Assembly (NCBI GenBank): GCA_050084985.1
Contig: JBITNC010000001.1
Span: 182,404,001 to 182,468,000 of the forward strand
Origin: Nageia nagi
Taxonomy: Eukaryota; Pinophyta
DNA: 64,000 nucleotides
Reading direction: 5' to 3'
Shown: one piece after another, positions 1 through 12,229 of the stretch
Numbering within the stretch: position 1 is the first letter of the stretch
Layout of the letters: every line of letters starts with the position of its first letter
The notes under the pieces: generated by a model
Told to the model about the DNA's origin: nothing
Database searches by the model: none
Seen by the model: only the letters and a program-made list of their open reading frames with translations
Translations under genes and position numbers: made by a program

Positions 1-630
1 CATAATTAAACAATGATGAATTATGTTATTTACATAAGGATATTCAATCTCCTTCACATCGTTCACATTGGAGCAGTCGTCCCCCATCTTACTTTTGATC
101 TCCTCATGTTTTACATAGATCACATTGGGGCAATTTCCCTCCATCATATATATATATATAAATCATTAAAACATGATTTAGAAATCACACAAATATCAAA
201 ATATGATTAAAAACTAAAATGATCATATCTGATTTTGAAATAGGTTATAATATGTTTATTGCATTTCCCTGTCTTCCCCTTTTTCCACCTCATATTCATC
301 CCCCATTATGTTGGAATATTTGAGTATCAGATTATATTCTAACAATTCATCAAGGCATATATACTATACATTATCCATGATCACTTCCATACCAGTATAC
401 AAATATGTTTAATACTTATTGTAAAAGAAATAGTTTATGAAATTAATATTCTTATTGACTTTACCAACCTTCATCATGAAATTTTTGAAACTTTGGATGA
501 TAAACAAACATGACTATGATACACTTAAGGTTATTATGGACTCATACACATCTTCACATTTAAATAATCTTAAAATAGTCAAGAATGAGGTGTTACAAGA
601 GCATGATTTCGAGCAAAAGTGTTACATGTT
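1..630. other. AT-rich non-coding stretch
   Basis: I see no recognisable gene. A short plus-strand reading frame at 437-655 is not shared with the matching parts of D or I and looks accidental. A small AT run lies near 145-162. The sequence left of about 630 does not match D, so this copy diverges or is rearranged there. Confidence 0.4.
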
Positions 631-655
631 CATCCTATTATTCGCTTCATGTTGA

Positions 656-833
656 ACCTAAGAATCATTTGATATATAAAATAAATAAATAAAAAAATAA
701 AATAAAATAAGAAAAGAGATGACAAAAAAAAAATTACTACATCATATCAATGATTCTTGGGTGATTACAATATCCTCTACCGGGGCTATGGACGCCTGAC
801 TGGTAGTAGAGCAAGGTTGTAATGGGATCAAGG
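656..833 (+). other. Conserved 3'-region block: inverted repeat plus near-invariant core (copy in A)
   Basis: A left arm (656-674, AAGAATCATTTGAT) and a right arm (744-761, ATCAATGATTCTTGGGT) flank an A-rich loop. The right arm runs into a core ending near 833 that includes GGGGCTATGGACGCCTGACT. The same block occurs at 32,373-32,534 (D) and reversed at 62,514-62,685 (I). The core is far better conserved among the three copies than its surroundings. The gggCTATGGAtGCCT text recurs imperfectly at about 840-880, making an internal direct repeat. The function is unknown; a structured RNA or regulatory element of the retrotransposon is one possibility. Confidence 0.75.
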
Positions 834-1429
834 GGTTAATCCTCATCGAGGCTATGGATGCCTATCTGGCAATGGGGCATACCTTACGAGTGGCAACATG
901 TCCATATTGGTTAGCGACCTTCTTTCTTATGGACCTCTGTATGTTTCATATGGATGAACTAGCTTATATATTTTATGCTCTTGCGACATTTAGTTTGAGA
1001 TTGTCTAGAGATGGAAATAAACATCATTGCACACACATGAGTCTATGATAATTTTGAGAACATCATGACTTTGTTTTATATCATCTTAAAAATAAAAAAT
1101 CTAATGGTGATTGGTTAATATGGTCAACTTAAATATTATGATCATTACATTTCTTCATCCTCCCATGCCTCCATCCCATACTATTTATTATTACATAGTA
1201 ATTAATATTACACTCATATTTATCAATGCCTTGATGATTTGATTAGTCTATCTCTCTAAATACTCAATAAATCCTATGTCCATTAATTTGTTATACTATT
1301 TTCATATTAACATCCACCATCCCCCCATACATGTTATACTATACCAACTTTCATATTTTATTATCCAACATCCATATATTTCCTAATCCATCTTTATCGA
1401 TTATTAAATTGGAGGTGCTTCCATATTAT

Positions 1430-1790
1430 TTGAGAAAAAGAGCAAGTAATTTCTCTCCCCATTAATATGGGAGTCAACATTGTTGTTGTCAAAACCTTTT
1501 GCTTCTATTCTTATCTACAAGTTTAAGTAAGAAATTGCCCTTACTAGATTGATAAAAGTCAACCCTAGAACATTGTTAAATTTTATAGCTTCCATTATTC
1601 TTTGAGATCGAGAATAAGAAATTATTCTCCCCATTGAATTGGAAGTCAATGTTCTTTTCCTATCATATCCCATCCATTTCAACCCCCTAGAACATTGTTA
1701 AAAAGCTTCCATCATTCCTTGGGATCGAGAGTAAGAAATTGCTCTTCCCTTGGAATTAGAAGTCGATGTTCTTCTTCCCTTTCCATTCAT
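1430..1790 (+). repeat. Three degenerate tandem units in 3' region of A
   Basis: Units near 1439, 1609 and 1727 each read roughly gaGAATAAGAAATT followed by CCCC and AAGTCAATGTTC. The equivalent units in D (32,921-33,210, two copies) and I (61,780-62,175, three copies) show that this is an ancestral repeat of the family with a variable copy number. Confidence 0.6.
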
Positions 1791-3320
1791 TATCATCTAC
1801 CCATAAATTGAATGTGTGTTACATCTTGCTCCATATCCTTTGTACATGTTATCATAAAATAAAAAGTATTAGTAGCCAAGTTTGGTAAATGATACAATCT
1901 AATACTGCAATTTTTCAAATAACTATCCATAAATTTGAAAATATTTAATAATATCAAAATCAACATCGATGATTGAAATAACAATAAAACTAATAACAAT
2001 AATTGAAGTACTTATTCGAACTTAGAGATACACCATCAATGTGTAGCACATCAAAGTACGTTCATGATTAAACTTTAAAATCATGCTTTTAAATTTCTTA
2101 AGAATGAATAACAAAATACATAATATATATCATCTATCATTATGTTGATCTTTGTAGCAAACTTGATTTTGTATCACCATCTCGATAAATGAAGTAGAAT
2201 GCATTTGTCTTGTTTTCAAGTCTTGTTCAACAAAAAACCTCAATCATGGAAAAACATGTTTCTAATGATTTTTGCAAGAAATGATAATGAAACCCATTCT
2301 GCTGGGGAAAATAGTAGAATTATCAAACATTAAAATGTTATCTACTTTTAAAATACTCCACATCACATACATGCTAATGGCATGGAGCCTATGGAATAAA
2401 GTGTTCTATGAAATAGCATATGTAGACAAGCATGAGTACTTAGTAAAATGTAGAACTTATTTTCAAAATACTTTGATTGCAAAAATTCAAAAAGTTTATA
2501 TTTGATCATAATTTGGGGCAACTATGATTGTCCATGACCCAAAGCAAATTATTTGCTTCTACCATCAACCAATAAAATCAAGATTTAAAATGTTCATACA
2601 TAAGTTAATAAACTCAAGAGTATGAGTCTTGACTTAACCACTTACCAACCTTAGGTATATTCTTCTAGAGTGATAACATAATAATCAAAATTCAAATCAG
2701 TGCACACAAAGGGGACTTCATGTCATATACCTGACTCAGCTCCATACATTTCCTCGGGGTAAACACAAGACACCCATGTAATGATATATGGAAACAAGCC
2801 TTTAGTACCTATTTGGTGTACAACCAACGTGTGTTCAAAATAATTCAATTGCAAAGCTCACGAAATCATACTTGGATAATTGGGTTAAATACAATTTCCC
2901 ATGACCTAAAATCAAACCTTATGTTCACCTATAAATGATTGAAACAATAAGGTTAGAATCATTCATACATTCATCTTACTTGTTCACTAGCTAATATGTA
3001 TTAGTTTTTGAATAGTCTATCATCATCATCACTGACATCATTAGTCAGTTCAAAAAGGGCCATAATGCTAAGATCAACACCACAATCAAAGTAAGCCTAT
3101 GATCACATAGTGAAACCATGGCTACATCTCTTTTAAAATATACCCAAAATATTGTTAATTACAAAATCAAAAGTTATATGTCTACTCACGGTTAAGGTAA
3201 TTAAAACTACTTATAACCTAAAATAAGATATTTATACTCAATATGATTCTAAAAGACTTATGCAAAAGATCATCATGAAACCCATTCTGCTGGGTCAAAA
3301 GCAGAGAAAATGAAAGATGA
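1791..3320 (+). other. Non-coding 3' region of element A
   Basis: No gene is visible. A 20-base motif, ATGAAACCCATTCTGCTGGG, occurs exactly twice (2287-2306 and 3275-3294), and a CATGACC(C/T)AAA motif recurs near 2535 and 2900. This suggests diverged large repeats. There is no counterpart of the antisense PMD gene that D carries. Confidence 0.5.
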
Positions 3321-3322
3321 CT

Positions 3323-3615
3323 TGTATATACAAAACAAGCTTCCTATCACATACTCGCTTCGGCATGCGGAGACAAACTAGAGTCTTGTCATGCAACTAC
3401 CATAAATAGCACACAGTATGGAGATCAACACAAGTGGAGTTTTGATATACAACATCACTATCTTAAAATTGTATACATCAAATAAGCTTACCATCACATA
3501 CTCGCTTCGGTATGTAGAGACAAATTAGAGTCTTATCATGCAACTACCATAAATAGCACACAGTATGGAGATTGAAACAAGTGTAATTTTGATGTATTAC
3601 AATATCATTTTCAGA
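3323..3615 (+). repeat. 147-bp tandem repeat, two copies
   Basis: Units start at 3323 and 3470 and share long stretches, including CACATACTCGCTTCGG and CATGCAACTACCATAAATAG. A third partial unit may begin near 3616. The repeat lies in the 3' untranslated part of A. Confidence 0.8.
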
Positions 3616-3676
3616 ATGTATCAATTGCAAAAGTTAAAAGATCATATTTAGTCATGGCAAGGACTATCCTCATGAA

Positions 3677-3700
3677 ATATATATATATATATATATATAA
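3677..3700. repeat. (AT)n microsatellite
   Basis: This is an uninterrupted AT dinucleotide run. Confidence 0.9.
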
Positions 3701-3889
3701 TAAGTTTTGATTCAGAGAAGCTATAATTATATCCTACTAAAAGATCTTAAGCTTTATATGAAAAAAGATTTTGATGATATTTCTTAAAAATATCATTAAT
3801 ATTTACAAATATCAAAGAAGATAAAATGTGATGTATCATTGTTACAGGAGATCATCTTGAAATGCCATTGTCGGGACAAAGGACAACAC

Positions 3890-4015
3890 TATCAAAACTC
3901 ATATACTAAAGAAAACTTATACGGCACATGTGCACTTAGACATGCAAAATGACATAATAGAAATGTCATGCAACTGTCACACAAGCTCAACACATCGTCA
4001 TACCGAAAATAGTCA
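3890..4015 (+). other. Block shared with element I just upstream of the 3' LTR
   Basis: The text here (for example GACATGCAAAATGACATAA and CATGCAACTGTCACACAAGC) reappears reversed at about 59,945-60,110 in element I. This shows that the two share the terminal 3' region as well as the core block. Confidence 0.7.
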
Positions 4016-4195
4016 CTTTTGAAGTATATTCAAATTTGTTTTCAAAACTACATCCAATGTTAAAAGAAAACACATTTTATCATAATTTGATAAATCAAAA
4101 TTTTGATTCATCTAAGAAATTGAGTCAAAACTTATATCATAAAAAGAGAACAATAAAAAATAAAGCAACAAAGCTTCTCATTCTATATTTTTGAA

Positions 4196-4239
4196 ATCAT
4201 CAACCGCATTTTCGGTTGATAATTCAAAAAGGGGCAAAA
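4196..4239 (+). promoter_or_regulatory. Hairpin and polypurine tract before the 3' LTR
   Basis: ATCAACCG and CGGTTGAT form a hairpin (about 4199-4220), followed by the purine run AAAAAGGGGCAAAA (4226-4239) that touches the LTR start. A purine run at this place primes plus-strand DNA synthesis. The same hairpin and tract occur reversed in element I at 59,860-59,902. Confidence 0.85.
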
Positions 4240-5078
4240 TGTAGACACCTAAAAATGTCCCCTTTTTAACTAGTAAACATTGGAATAATCATAACTCTTT
4301 GGGAAAATATAAAATAGGTTTAAAAACTATATTATTGGATAGCTCTCATTGAGTACATGCAAAATGAGTGGTCACATGACCCCTTTTCGGTAAAAATTAA
4401 CTTTTTGGTGGTCATTTTAATATAGTTGTAAAAATGGAAAACCAGTCGCCAGCGACCCAAAACAAACGTCGACATTTTAGGATGATCACCGGTGTCCGCC
4501 TAGGAATCGCTGGTGACTCTGTAACAGCCGAACAAAAACCAAAAATAGTAAAATAAAGTTGTAACATCTCATTCTTCCAAGATGCGGTGGATAGAGTGGG
4601 TCAGTTATGACCTACGGTGGCTTTTGACTCCCCCTTACTAGCCTTGGAAGATCTCACCCAAAATCTATAAATACAAACCAAAACAAGGCAATAGGGACCC
4701 ATTTTTTGAAGTAGGGTAATGCTGCCAAAATCATGTGAGCTCATACCTTTTTATTATTTTATGCTAGTTTCAATTTAATACATGTCATACATAGATGCTT
4801 TGATGTTATTATTTTTTGCATGTGTAGGATTTACAGGTTGTCCATATCAAGGAGAGAAGCAAGCAAATAAAAAACAATGAAGATCTAATACTCTCATTTT
4901 GGCAAATGGCATTTGTAGAAGTCCCTTCCAAGGGAAAATTGTATTTTGAGCTAAAAATCAATATCAATTTACAATTACAACATTTCTACCTATTTTACAT
5001 AATTTGAAGTTCAGTGAAAATCTAAGAATAATTGTATTTTATGTTATTCTACATTCCAGCTCTATTTTCACTGTAACA
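4240..5078 (+). repeat. 3' LTR of element A (839 bp)
   Basis: The LTR starts TGTAGACACC right after the polypurine tract and ends CTGTAACA, giving TG...CA termini. It is homologous along its length to the 5' LTR of element D (19,943-20,789), with substitutions and small indels throughout; I estimate identity in the low to mid 80s percent by eye. It contains a TATA box and a cluster of CRSYGGTGACTC-like motifs near 4440-4530. Confidence 0.9.
4666..4673 (+). promoter_or_regulatory. TATA box in LTR of A
   Basis: TATAAATA sits in the same context (AAAATCTATAAATACAA) as in the LTR of D at 20,366, as expected for the LTR promoter. Confidence 0.7.
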
Positions 5079-8000
5079 AATTTATCTATCTTAGTCTCCA
5101 TTTCCTAAATACTTTTATCGACCACCATTAAAGTATTCACAAGGAACCTAGATTGGTCAATTACCATAGTACTTTGCATACTTACATCAATTATAGCTAT
5201 AGGAGTAGTATCTAATTATCATTCTTTAAAAAAAATCTATGCTATCTTAATGTCTCCCATTTCTATTACTCTACTCAAAATTATCAACTATTGCTCAAGG
5301 AGCATAGGAGGTTTATCGACAAAAGTTACCCAATCAATGGGTTCTACAATTTGTGTAGAAAAACTTGATTTAATTTCCTCTTAGGAGGTTGATTTAATTA
5401 ATGAATGAGGAGGAATATTTACATCTAAGGTGGATGTTTTGATCTATTGAGAGGGTTTTGATTACTTTGGATGTGTAGAATCTTGAATTTCTATTCTTTT
5501 TCTACTTTCTCCATGACCTTATCTTCATCATTAGCATTATCCATTAGGTTTGAGTCTTTTTTCCTTCCAAATTCATCATCATCATCATCACCATCATCAC
5601 TTGGTCTACCTCTGGGTGCAGCTACTATAGATCTACTTGCTCCAAGTACATTTCCCCTACCTTGTTGAATTTGCATGTGTTAATTTTATGGGGCTTCTTC
5701 ATTTTTTTAGGACTTATACTTTTTTAGGACTTCTTCTTAAGAACTAGCATTTGTATTTTGAGGCTCTTGTAAATCCTCTATATCAAATATTTTTGCTTCT
5801 TTTGCCACAACCCTTAAAGTTTCTTCTATGATTTTGGGAGGTGGAGATGCAATCCTCTATGATTTGGGCTATGTAGTGCAAAGTTTCTTTACCAATGTTT
5901 TCTCTTTCTTTGGGGTTTGTTATTTTTGAGTAAGAGTCTAAATTCTTATTCTTTTTTTTAGAGAAGACTACCAACAAGTAGTAGCATTATTTGAGGGATT
6001 TTGTTCTCCCTTCTTTGTAGGCTCTTGTAAGCTGAATGGTTGTCCAACCTCTATTTATCTCACTCCTATTACTGATTTTATTTGAAACTTAGGAGGAAGA
6101 GGTTGGCCCAATTCTAGAAAATGATCTTTAGAATACTCTACCTCCTAAAACTTATCATATCTAAATTTCTCAAATAATTCATTTTCAATATGATGAATCT
6201 TTATTGTATGTTCAAATTTGAACTTTATGAAATAATGAACTTTATTAGGTCCTTAACCCAAATCTGTTAGCTGGGTGAGGACATCTAGACTGAGGGTAAT
6301 GTCTTATCACTTATTTTCCTAGTTCTTGTATTTTTTTATCCCCTAAAGGATCATCTAGGCCTTATTTAGCAGTGTAAATTCCCATTCAGGGTACATTTCT
6401 ACTTCTTTCTTAATTTTTTTTTATAAAATATTCCACATGAGGTCTATACTTATGGGAAAAGGTTGGGCACTTCTTACTTGACCTTATTAATTTTTTCATC
6501 TCCCTTGAAGGATCATACATCCATGGGGCTTCTACCATATCTATTTTAAAATTTTGTATAATAAATTCTACGCTACTATCTTTACAACCTACTTCTAAAA
6601 GAGTGAAATTGTTAGTAGAAGCTAGTATATCTATAATAGATTTAAAACTACCCTTAGACCCATACTTGGTCTCTATAGCACATATTTTCTTCCCATGTCT
6701 ATGGAATATAGCTAAGGGGTTACATATTTATGCAAGAAAAAAGGTTTTTCAAAATACCAATACCTCATAATCATGATGCAATCTTTAAGAAAGTACTAAT
6801 CATTGATTTTATTTTCTCCTTGTAGCTCCCACATAGCGCTCTTACATAGTCTGCTAGGGAGTTTTCCTATCAACATCTACACTATTATTGCATAGAATTT
6901 CTCCATGAACTCATAATATGATCTATGCAACTTGCTCAAGATTGGCACCCTTAAATCAACGATATTAGTCCAATACTTAGATTTACCAACTCAATTGGTA
7001 TTACTACCTCTACAAGTTTTTCAAGGTTTTGATGGGCCAAGAGCCATCAAAGATAAGAAAAGTGTTTAAAATTTAATTTTTCAATTTTGAAAACACATCT
7101 CTTTATCTCATTAGAAATAAAAGTCAGGAAGTCATAACATACATGTGCCTTTTTGATATTATAAGCCATATGCACCCTGGCTTCATCTACTTCTATTTGA
7201 GTTTTCTTCCCTAGAATGGTTGCTAGTATTTATAACACCTCTCTATCCCTCATCTTTTCAATTAAGGTGATCTCATAGCTTGGTTAGAGCTATGTGGTTC
7301 TATTCCCCTGATATCTCTTATCAATCTAGTTTATCATTTCATCTTTATTACTATAGAAATCATTCTTCTCTCTTTTTAAATCAATATATTTCTTCACATG
7401 AAAAGTCTGATTAGCTGGGATAACAAATGCTTGAAGAATAGAATCAAGGGAATAGTCTAGTATTACTTCAAATTTTGGCTTTGACTCTTTTCCTTGCTTT
7501 TGGTCCTTGAACATTCCTTTTTGATAACCTTGTTATTTATACCTATGTGCCACTAAATACAACATCTCAGGGTAAGTGAATAATTCATAGGGCACATAAT
7601 AAGCTAGGCCTTGGTTAATCATGATATCTCTTTTTCAGTGTGCTAATGATTTCCCTTTTTTGGCAACTTTAGGACTCATATGTTATAGAAGGATGTGATT
7701 GATGTTGGTCCTCCATGTATCATTATGGTTCACCACCTACATCTCAATCCATTTCACCCCTAGAGCATTCTCAAGGTTATCCTCTTGCATAGCTATTAGA
7801 TTAGCATCCACTTTGTCTATTTAAGCTAGATTTTATGATTTGGAAGTCAAAATGGTATCAACACTCTTTTTAGAACCTTTAGTTTACATATGAGACTTGT
7901 AATCCATACTTTATAAGGTCTTGTAACTCTATATCTCCTTACTCAACTCAGCTTTGTAAACTATAAGCTCTAGTCACTCTAGAAATTGGTATGCTAAAAA

Positions 8001-8280
8001 ATGGCTAAGTGTTGAGTTGGAGGCTATGTAGGATGTTTTATTCATCCAAGGTTTATGAGACTTCTATTAATGGAAATTAATGCTTAGGGTGTCAAGATCT
8101 ATGCATCATATGGACTGGGCTACCATAACTTGGATGAGTTAGTTTGGAGCATCCCAAATTTAAATTAGGGTACCCATATGATGGTTTGAGAAATTCAAGA
8201 AAATCTTTCTTTAAATGCTACCCTATTTAGTTCATGGCTTACCAGTGCACTAATATTAATCCTAGATCATGTTAAATTAA
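5079..8280 (-). pseudogene. Long extra ORF downstream of integrase in element B
   Basis: About 1,000 codons of coding-like minus-strand sequence follow the integrase, with many stops and a few frame changes. Better preserved parts are 7326-7514 (EVILDYSLDSILQAFVIPAN), the stretch just upstream of it (GLAYYVPYELFTYPEML), 5783-5977, and 5491-5676. The last holds an acidic linker (SDDGDDDDDEFGRKK) followed by Lys/Glu-rich text. The C-terminal end is removed by element A's LTR. Its place after integrase and same orientation match the extra or env-like ORFs known in Tat and Athila elements, but I see no membrane segment and recognise no domain. A plus-strand fragment at 16.26-17.95 kb (element C) has the same Gly/Asp-rich linker and may be homologous. 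Confidence 0.55.
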
Positions 8281-8399
8281 TGATAAGCAATAATAGCTAC
8301 CTACTTTCTTGGAAGCTATGTCTAAAAGATGTACAAACCTTAATTTTTTTAATTATGTACACTATACAATCTGTAATGGGTGTTACAGGATCACCTTAT

Positions 8400-9560
8400 T
8401 ACTTGGTAATGCTTCAAATAGATCCCATTAATAGGAATAGGTATTTCCCAGGACTTAGTGATTTTTTATAACTTGAAAACATTACTTTGGATGGCTTGAG
8501 TGATGATATAAGGCCTAGCCCATAAAGAGTCAATTTTTTTATTTTTTTTAGGTTTGTTGTCTCCTTATCCCACTTAAGGACAATATCATTTGGTTCAAAA
8601 TTCACTTAGACAGACTTTTTCAAATCAAACCATTTCTTGATAATGTGTTAGTGATGCTAAAATGACTCATATGCTTTGTTATATTCTTCCTCCAATTTCA
8701 AGAGCTTATTATACCTAGATTAGAGTGTTTCAAAGTCATGGTCCTCCATTTCTTTCAAGATTGTTAATGCTAGTAACTCAATGTGTATTGGCAACATAGG
8801 TCTTTTACCATATACTAGTGCATATGGAGATGTTTTGACTATTGATTTAATGCTAATTCTATCTTCCCATAATGTAAAGTCTAATTATGTATGCCACTTT
8901 TAGTGATTATTTTTAATTATTCTTTTGATGATATGGGTTAGATTTTATTAGTTGATTTAGCTAACCTATTACCTTATGGGTAATAATTTGAAGAGAATAA
9001 CTAATATATCCTATATTCAACAATAAAGTTTTGACAAGTTACCTCCAATAAATATTGGGCCTTTTTCTAAGATAATAGTCTATGGGATTCCAAAGCAAGT
9101 GATTATCTTTTTGATCATTTCTATCATAGCTTCTTGATCTACATTCTTACATGGCATTGCTTCTAACCATCTAGTAAAATAGTCTATTGCAATCAAGATG
9201 AACTTATGGGCTATTGAGGAATTTGGGTTTATAACACTAATGAAGTCCATACCCTATTATTAAAAGGATTTCTCAACTATCATAGTTTTAAAAGGCATAG
9301 CAACTCACCTTCTTTTTTTCATAATTTTACTTCATTTATCACATTCCCTAGCAACCTTAAATGAGTCTTAAAATATGGTGTGCGAATAATACCTAACTTA
9401 TAAAACTTTTGTTATTGTAGTTGGTCCACTATAATGCCTACCAGAGAATCCATAATGAAATTCATGCAATATTCTCTAGGATTCATCATGAGTCACACAT
9501 ATTTGATCAATTTTTTTTCTATACAAATGGTTATCTATCATCTCAATCTTTATGGCATGC
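8400..9560 (-). pseudogene. Integrase remnant of element B
   Basis: The minus strand shows the N-terminal zinc module (HYGFSGRH, then a CDK motif that has lost its last Cys), the catalytic core beginning near YGMDF, and the stretch YFTRWLEAMPCKNVDQEAM. Further on are the KTSPYALVYGKRPMLPIHIE stretch and the C-terminal NDIVLKWDKE module (8414-8605). The second catalytic site, normally DNG, reads EKG here, and the region of the catalytic Glu is frameshifted. The enzyme would have inserted element DNA into the genome; this copy is dead. It follows RNase H after only a short linker, with no second RNase H between them. Confidence 0.85.
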
Positions 9561-9639
9561 AGCTTGAATCTCCTTTTCTAAAATTTATACAAAGATTCAA
9601 GATAAGACATTTACCAATTTGAAAATAAAAAATAACTTA

Positions 9640-10190
9640 ATCCAATAACTTTCTTCATTTAGTTGTTGATCATCCTCCATAATAGCAACCATATGTGAAG
9701 CTTTAGCTATATTTTCACATAAATCCCTACCTTTGATCAGCTTGGTTGGATTAATTTCTATATCATATTCCATTATTTTAGTAATCCAACTACCCTTTCC
9801 TTCATCTAAGTCTTCTTGTATGAAATAATTTCTTACATCTAGATGGATAGTAAATACAAGGATTCCATTGTGGGAGACATAATGCTTGAATTTTTTAAGT
9901 TCTTTTATTATGAAAAAAACTTGCTTTTCAATAATTGAGTACCTTTTCTAGTATTGATGTATTGTTTAGCTATGAAAGGTAATTAGATGTTCTTCTTTGT
10001 TATAATCATTTTGTGCTAGAATTACAATAATGCTTCTTTCTATTCTACATGCATACACGATGAAATATTTTGACATATCAAGATTTTTAAGTATAAGAGA
10101 TTTTGTTATAGTCTTTTTAATTTCTTTAAAGGCTAGTTTTGCTTCTCTTGACCAAGAGAATATAGCATCTTTGCTAAGCATTGAAGTGAT
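9640..10190 (-). pseudogene. Gypsy-type RNase H remnant of element B
   Basis: The open stretch 9966-10181 begins FSWSREAKLAFKEIKKTITK and continues to YFIVYACRIERSIIVILAQ. After one stop, the text runs YSIIEKQVFFIIKELKKFKH and on to GRDLCENIAKA. This is the RNase H that follows RT in gypsy pol. The first catalytic Asp, expected right after FIVY, is absent. Element F also lacks it (MYAYGAEKS), so the loss seems ancestral. That fits elements in which a second, archaeal RNase H does the cutting. Confidence 0.8.
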
Positions 10191-11000
10191 TGAGGTTACA
10201 TTTTTTGAAAAATCATTATTGAATTTTCTAACAAAATTGATTTATCTAAGGAATGATTGCAAGGCTTTCTTGTTGGAAGGAAGTGGCAATGCTTTAATAA
10301 CTTTCACTCTATCTAGATCAATTGCTAATCCCTCATATGAGATAATGTAGCTAAGTAATTTTTCTTGTTCAACCATAAAAATAGTTTTTTTTTAGATTAA
10401 TTGAAATGCCAAATTTCATGTATTTTTCAAAAACTTATCTAAGGTGTTCTAGATGATCTTTTTAAATTTTAGAGAATAATGTAATATCATTTAGATAGAC
10501 TAAAATAATCTTATTTATTAGTTCACCAAATGCATGATCCATAGCTCTTTGAAACGTATCTCCTACATTAGAAAGACCAAAAGGCATTCTTTGAAAAACA
10601 AATGTCCTCCATTTGGTTGTAAATGGAGTTTTATATTAATCTTCATCTTTCACCCAAATCTAATTAAATCCTAAGTAGCCATCAATCATTGAAAAATAGC
10701 AAGCTTTGATTATTATATGTAGGATCTATTCCATAGGTAGGAGAGGATAATTATCTATGAGAGACACTTGATTCAAATTTTTGAAATCAACACAGTCTAA
10801 TTTCTTCACTTTTGTTTCTAACAAAAATCAAATTTGTAACCCAAGAAGAATGCTTGATAGGATAAATAATTTTTGAATCAAGCAACTTAATCAATTCTTG
10901 TTTCTTAGATTCTTCTATTTTTAGGATGACTGCCCTTTGTTTTTACCTATACAGTTTTACATCTAGTTCAATCTCAATTGTGTGTTGGATGACACTCTTA
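10191..11000 (-). pseudogene. Reverse transcriptase remnant of element B
   Basis: The domain starts near 10,985 with IELDVKLYR, then the KKQELIKLLDSKIIYPIKHS block. It continues through MPFGLSNVGDTFQRAM and the catalytic box, which reads YLND at 10,487-10,498 instead of YLDD, and ends with GLAIDLDRVKVIKALPLPS. Single-base losses break the frame, for instance just after EEIRLC. The catalytic Asp-to-Asn change alone would inactivate the enzyme. Confidence 0.9.
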
Positions 11001-11479
11001 TCATATGTCTTAAGATCATCATAAGTCTAGAAAATTTATTTGAAGAACTCATGATATATTTATGACATAACAACTTTTTCTTTATTACAACACTCTAAAC
11101 ATACATTTATATATTTACTAAGTTTCATGTAGAGCTCAACATAACTCTCCTTCTAGATGGCCAAGAATTTAACTTTTTGGACATCTTTTGAATTAAAAAA
11201 TCTTTCAAAAGAGAGTAATCCTTTTGGTATAACATTATTTCTAAGTTGGATAACATCTAATTCTTAGAAATAGTTAGATAATTCTTGAATATTAAAAGTG
11301 TGAGCTACTACTTCATCCAAGAGGAAGTTCATAATATGCTCATCAGAATCAACTATTTACCATAAATTTGTAGCATTAGGTACTAAAGGCCTACATTGAA
11401 CTTTGACTCTAAGAACTCTTTGATAATGAGTAGGGTTATAATGTGCCCCTTTTCTAGCAAGTACATCAACTATTTGGTT

Positions 11480-11884
11480 GTATCTTCTAGGAATAGATAT
11501 AAAATTGATAGCAAAAAATGACTCTAATAAATCCCAAACTCTTCTTTAAGGTCTTTAGATAATGATGTTTCACACTAATCTATTTTTTGACTTGCTTTAT
11601 GACCAATTTAAATCACTATGGACAATTAGGCATCTAATGCCTATACTAATCACTTTAGATAACCCTAAATAAATGGCTTCATACTTAGTAGCATTATTAT
11701 ACAAATCCATATGAATCTAAAAAAGAATCTTTTCATATGTTCTTATAGAGATTTGAATACAACTCTAGCTCCAATTCCATACTTACATATGTATCCATCA
11801 AAGTACATTATTCATATCTCATTTTCCTTTTTAGCTATGATTGATATTGGCTACATGTCTTCATATAAATAATAATTACCCATG
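11480..11884 (-). pseudogene. Archaeal-type RNase H remnant between protease and RT (element B)
   Basis: The minus strand from 11,884 reads MGNYYLYEDM, then IMYFDGYICKYGIGARVVF, the catalytic FDG context of the archaeal-type RNase H of Tat elements. It then degrades by stops and frame changes. Element F carries the same domain in the same place, better preserved (46,560-47,076). In D and in textbook Tat elements this domain lies after RT and RNase H; here it lies before RT, about 500 bases upstream of the RT start. Confidence 0.75.
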
Positions 11885-12229
11885 ACAATGTCTATGACCT
11901 AATAATTTAAATCATTTTCTTAAAGAACTTTAGTTCTTAGGAGTGATTCTCTAAGTGTATCTCTTTTAAATATTTCCATAGGTTAGGGGCCATTCATACA
12001 CTTTTGTTTTGTGATCTTCTTAAGATGAACACTTTTGGTGCCCTCATTTAGAATTTTTACTTATTTGTTTTAGAAGGGAAGTAAAAGATGAGTATAGTCT
12101 AAAGCTAATTACCCTTTCAATTTAATAGTAAATTATTTGGATATACATATTCTAAACAAAGGTGGAATATCAACCACAATGATATCATGAATATCATAAA
12201 TATCAAGGAATGCATTTAAAGTTATTCGG

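Larger units (their letters stand above)
1..5078 (+). mobile_element. Element A: 3' part of a Tat-like LTR retrotransposon, cut by window edge
   Basis: The polypurine tract and complete LTR at the right end fix this as the 3' end of a plus-strand element. From about 630 onward it shares blocks with element D (32.3-33.2 kb) and, reversed, element I (59.9-62.7 kb). No coding region remains in the window; gag-pol would lie to the left. The LTR ends against the truncated extra ORF of element B, so A probably inserted into B. The first five bases after the LTR (5079-5083, aattt) would be the target-site copy, but the other end is outside the window. Confidence 0.8.

Noticed and set aside
780-880. 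Possible tRNA-like gene in the conserved GGGGCTATGG core
   Set aside because: No cloverleaf, anticodon arm or TTCRANNC box can be laid out; the block also spans into a repeat copy.
854-1048. 64-codon plus-strand frame with hydrophobic stretch
   Set aside because: It overlaps the conserved non-coding block, but D has stops in the matching text and part is deleted in I, so a protein is unlikely.
3320-3615. CRISPR-like array
   Set aside because: There are only two or three long degenerate units with no constant spacer length, in a plant retroelement.
5471-5668. Ser-rich plus-strand frame
   Set aside because: It is antisense to the acidic linker of B's extra ORF (Asp codons read backward give Ser/Ile/Val); no independent support.
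10030-10350. 106-codon plus-strand frame
   Set aside because: It is antisense to the RNase H and RT of element B; the minus strand carries recognisable motifs.
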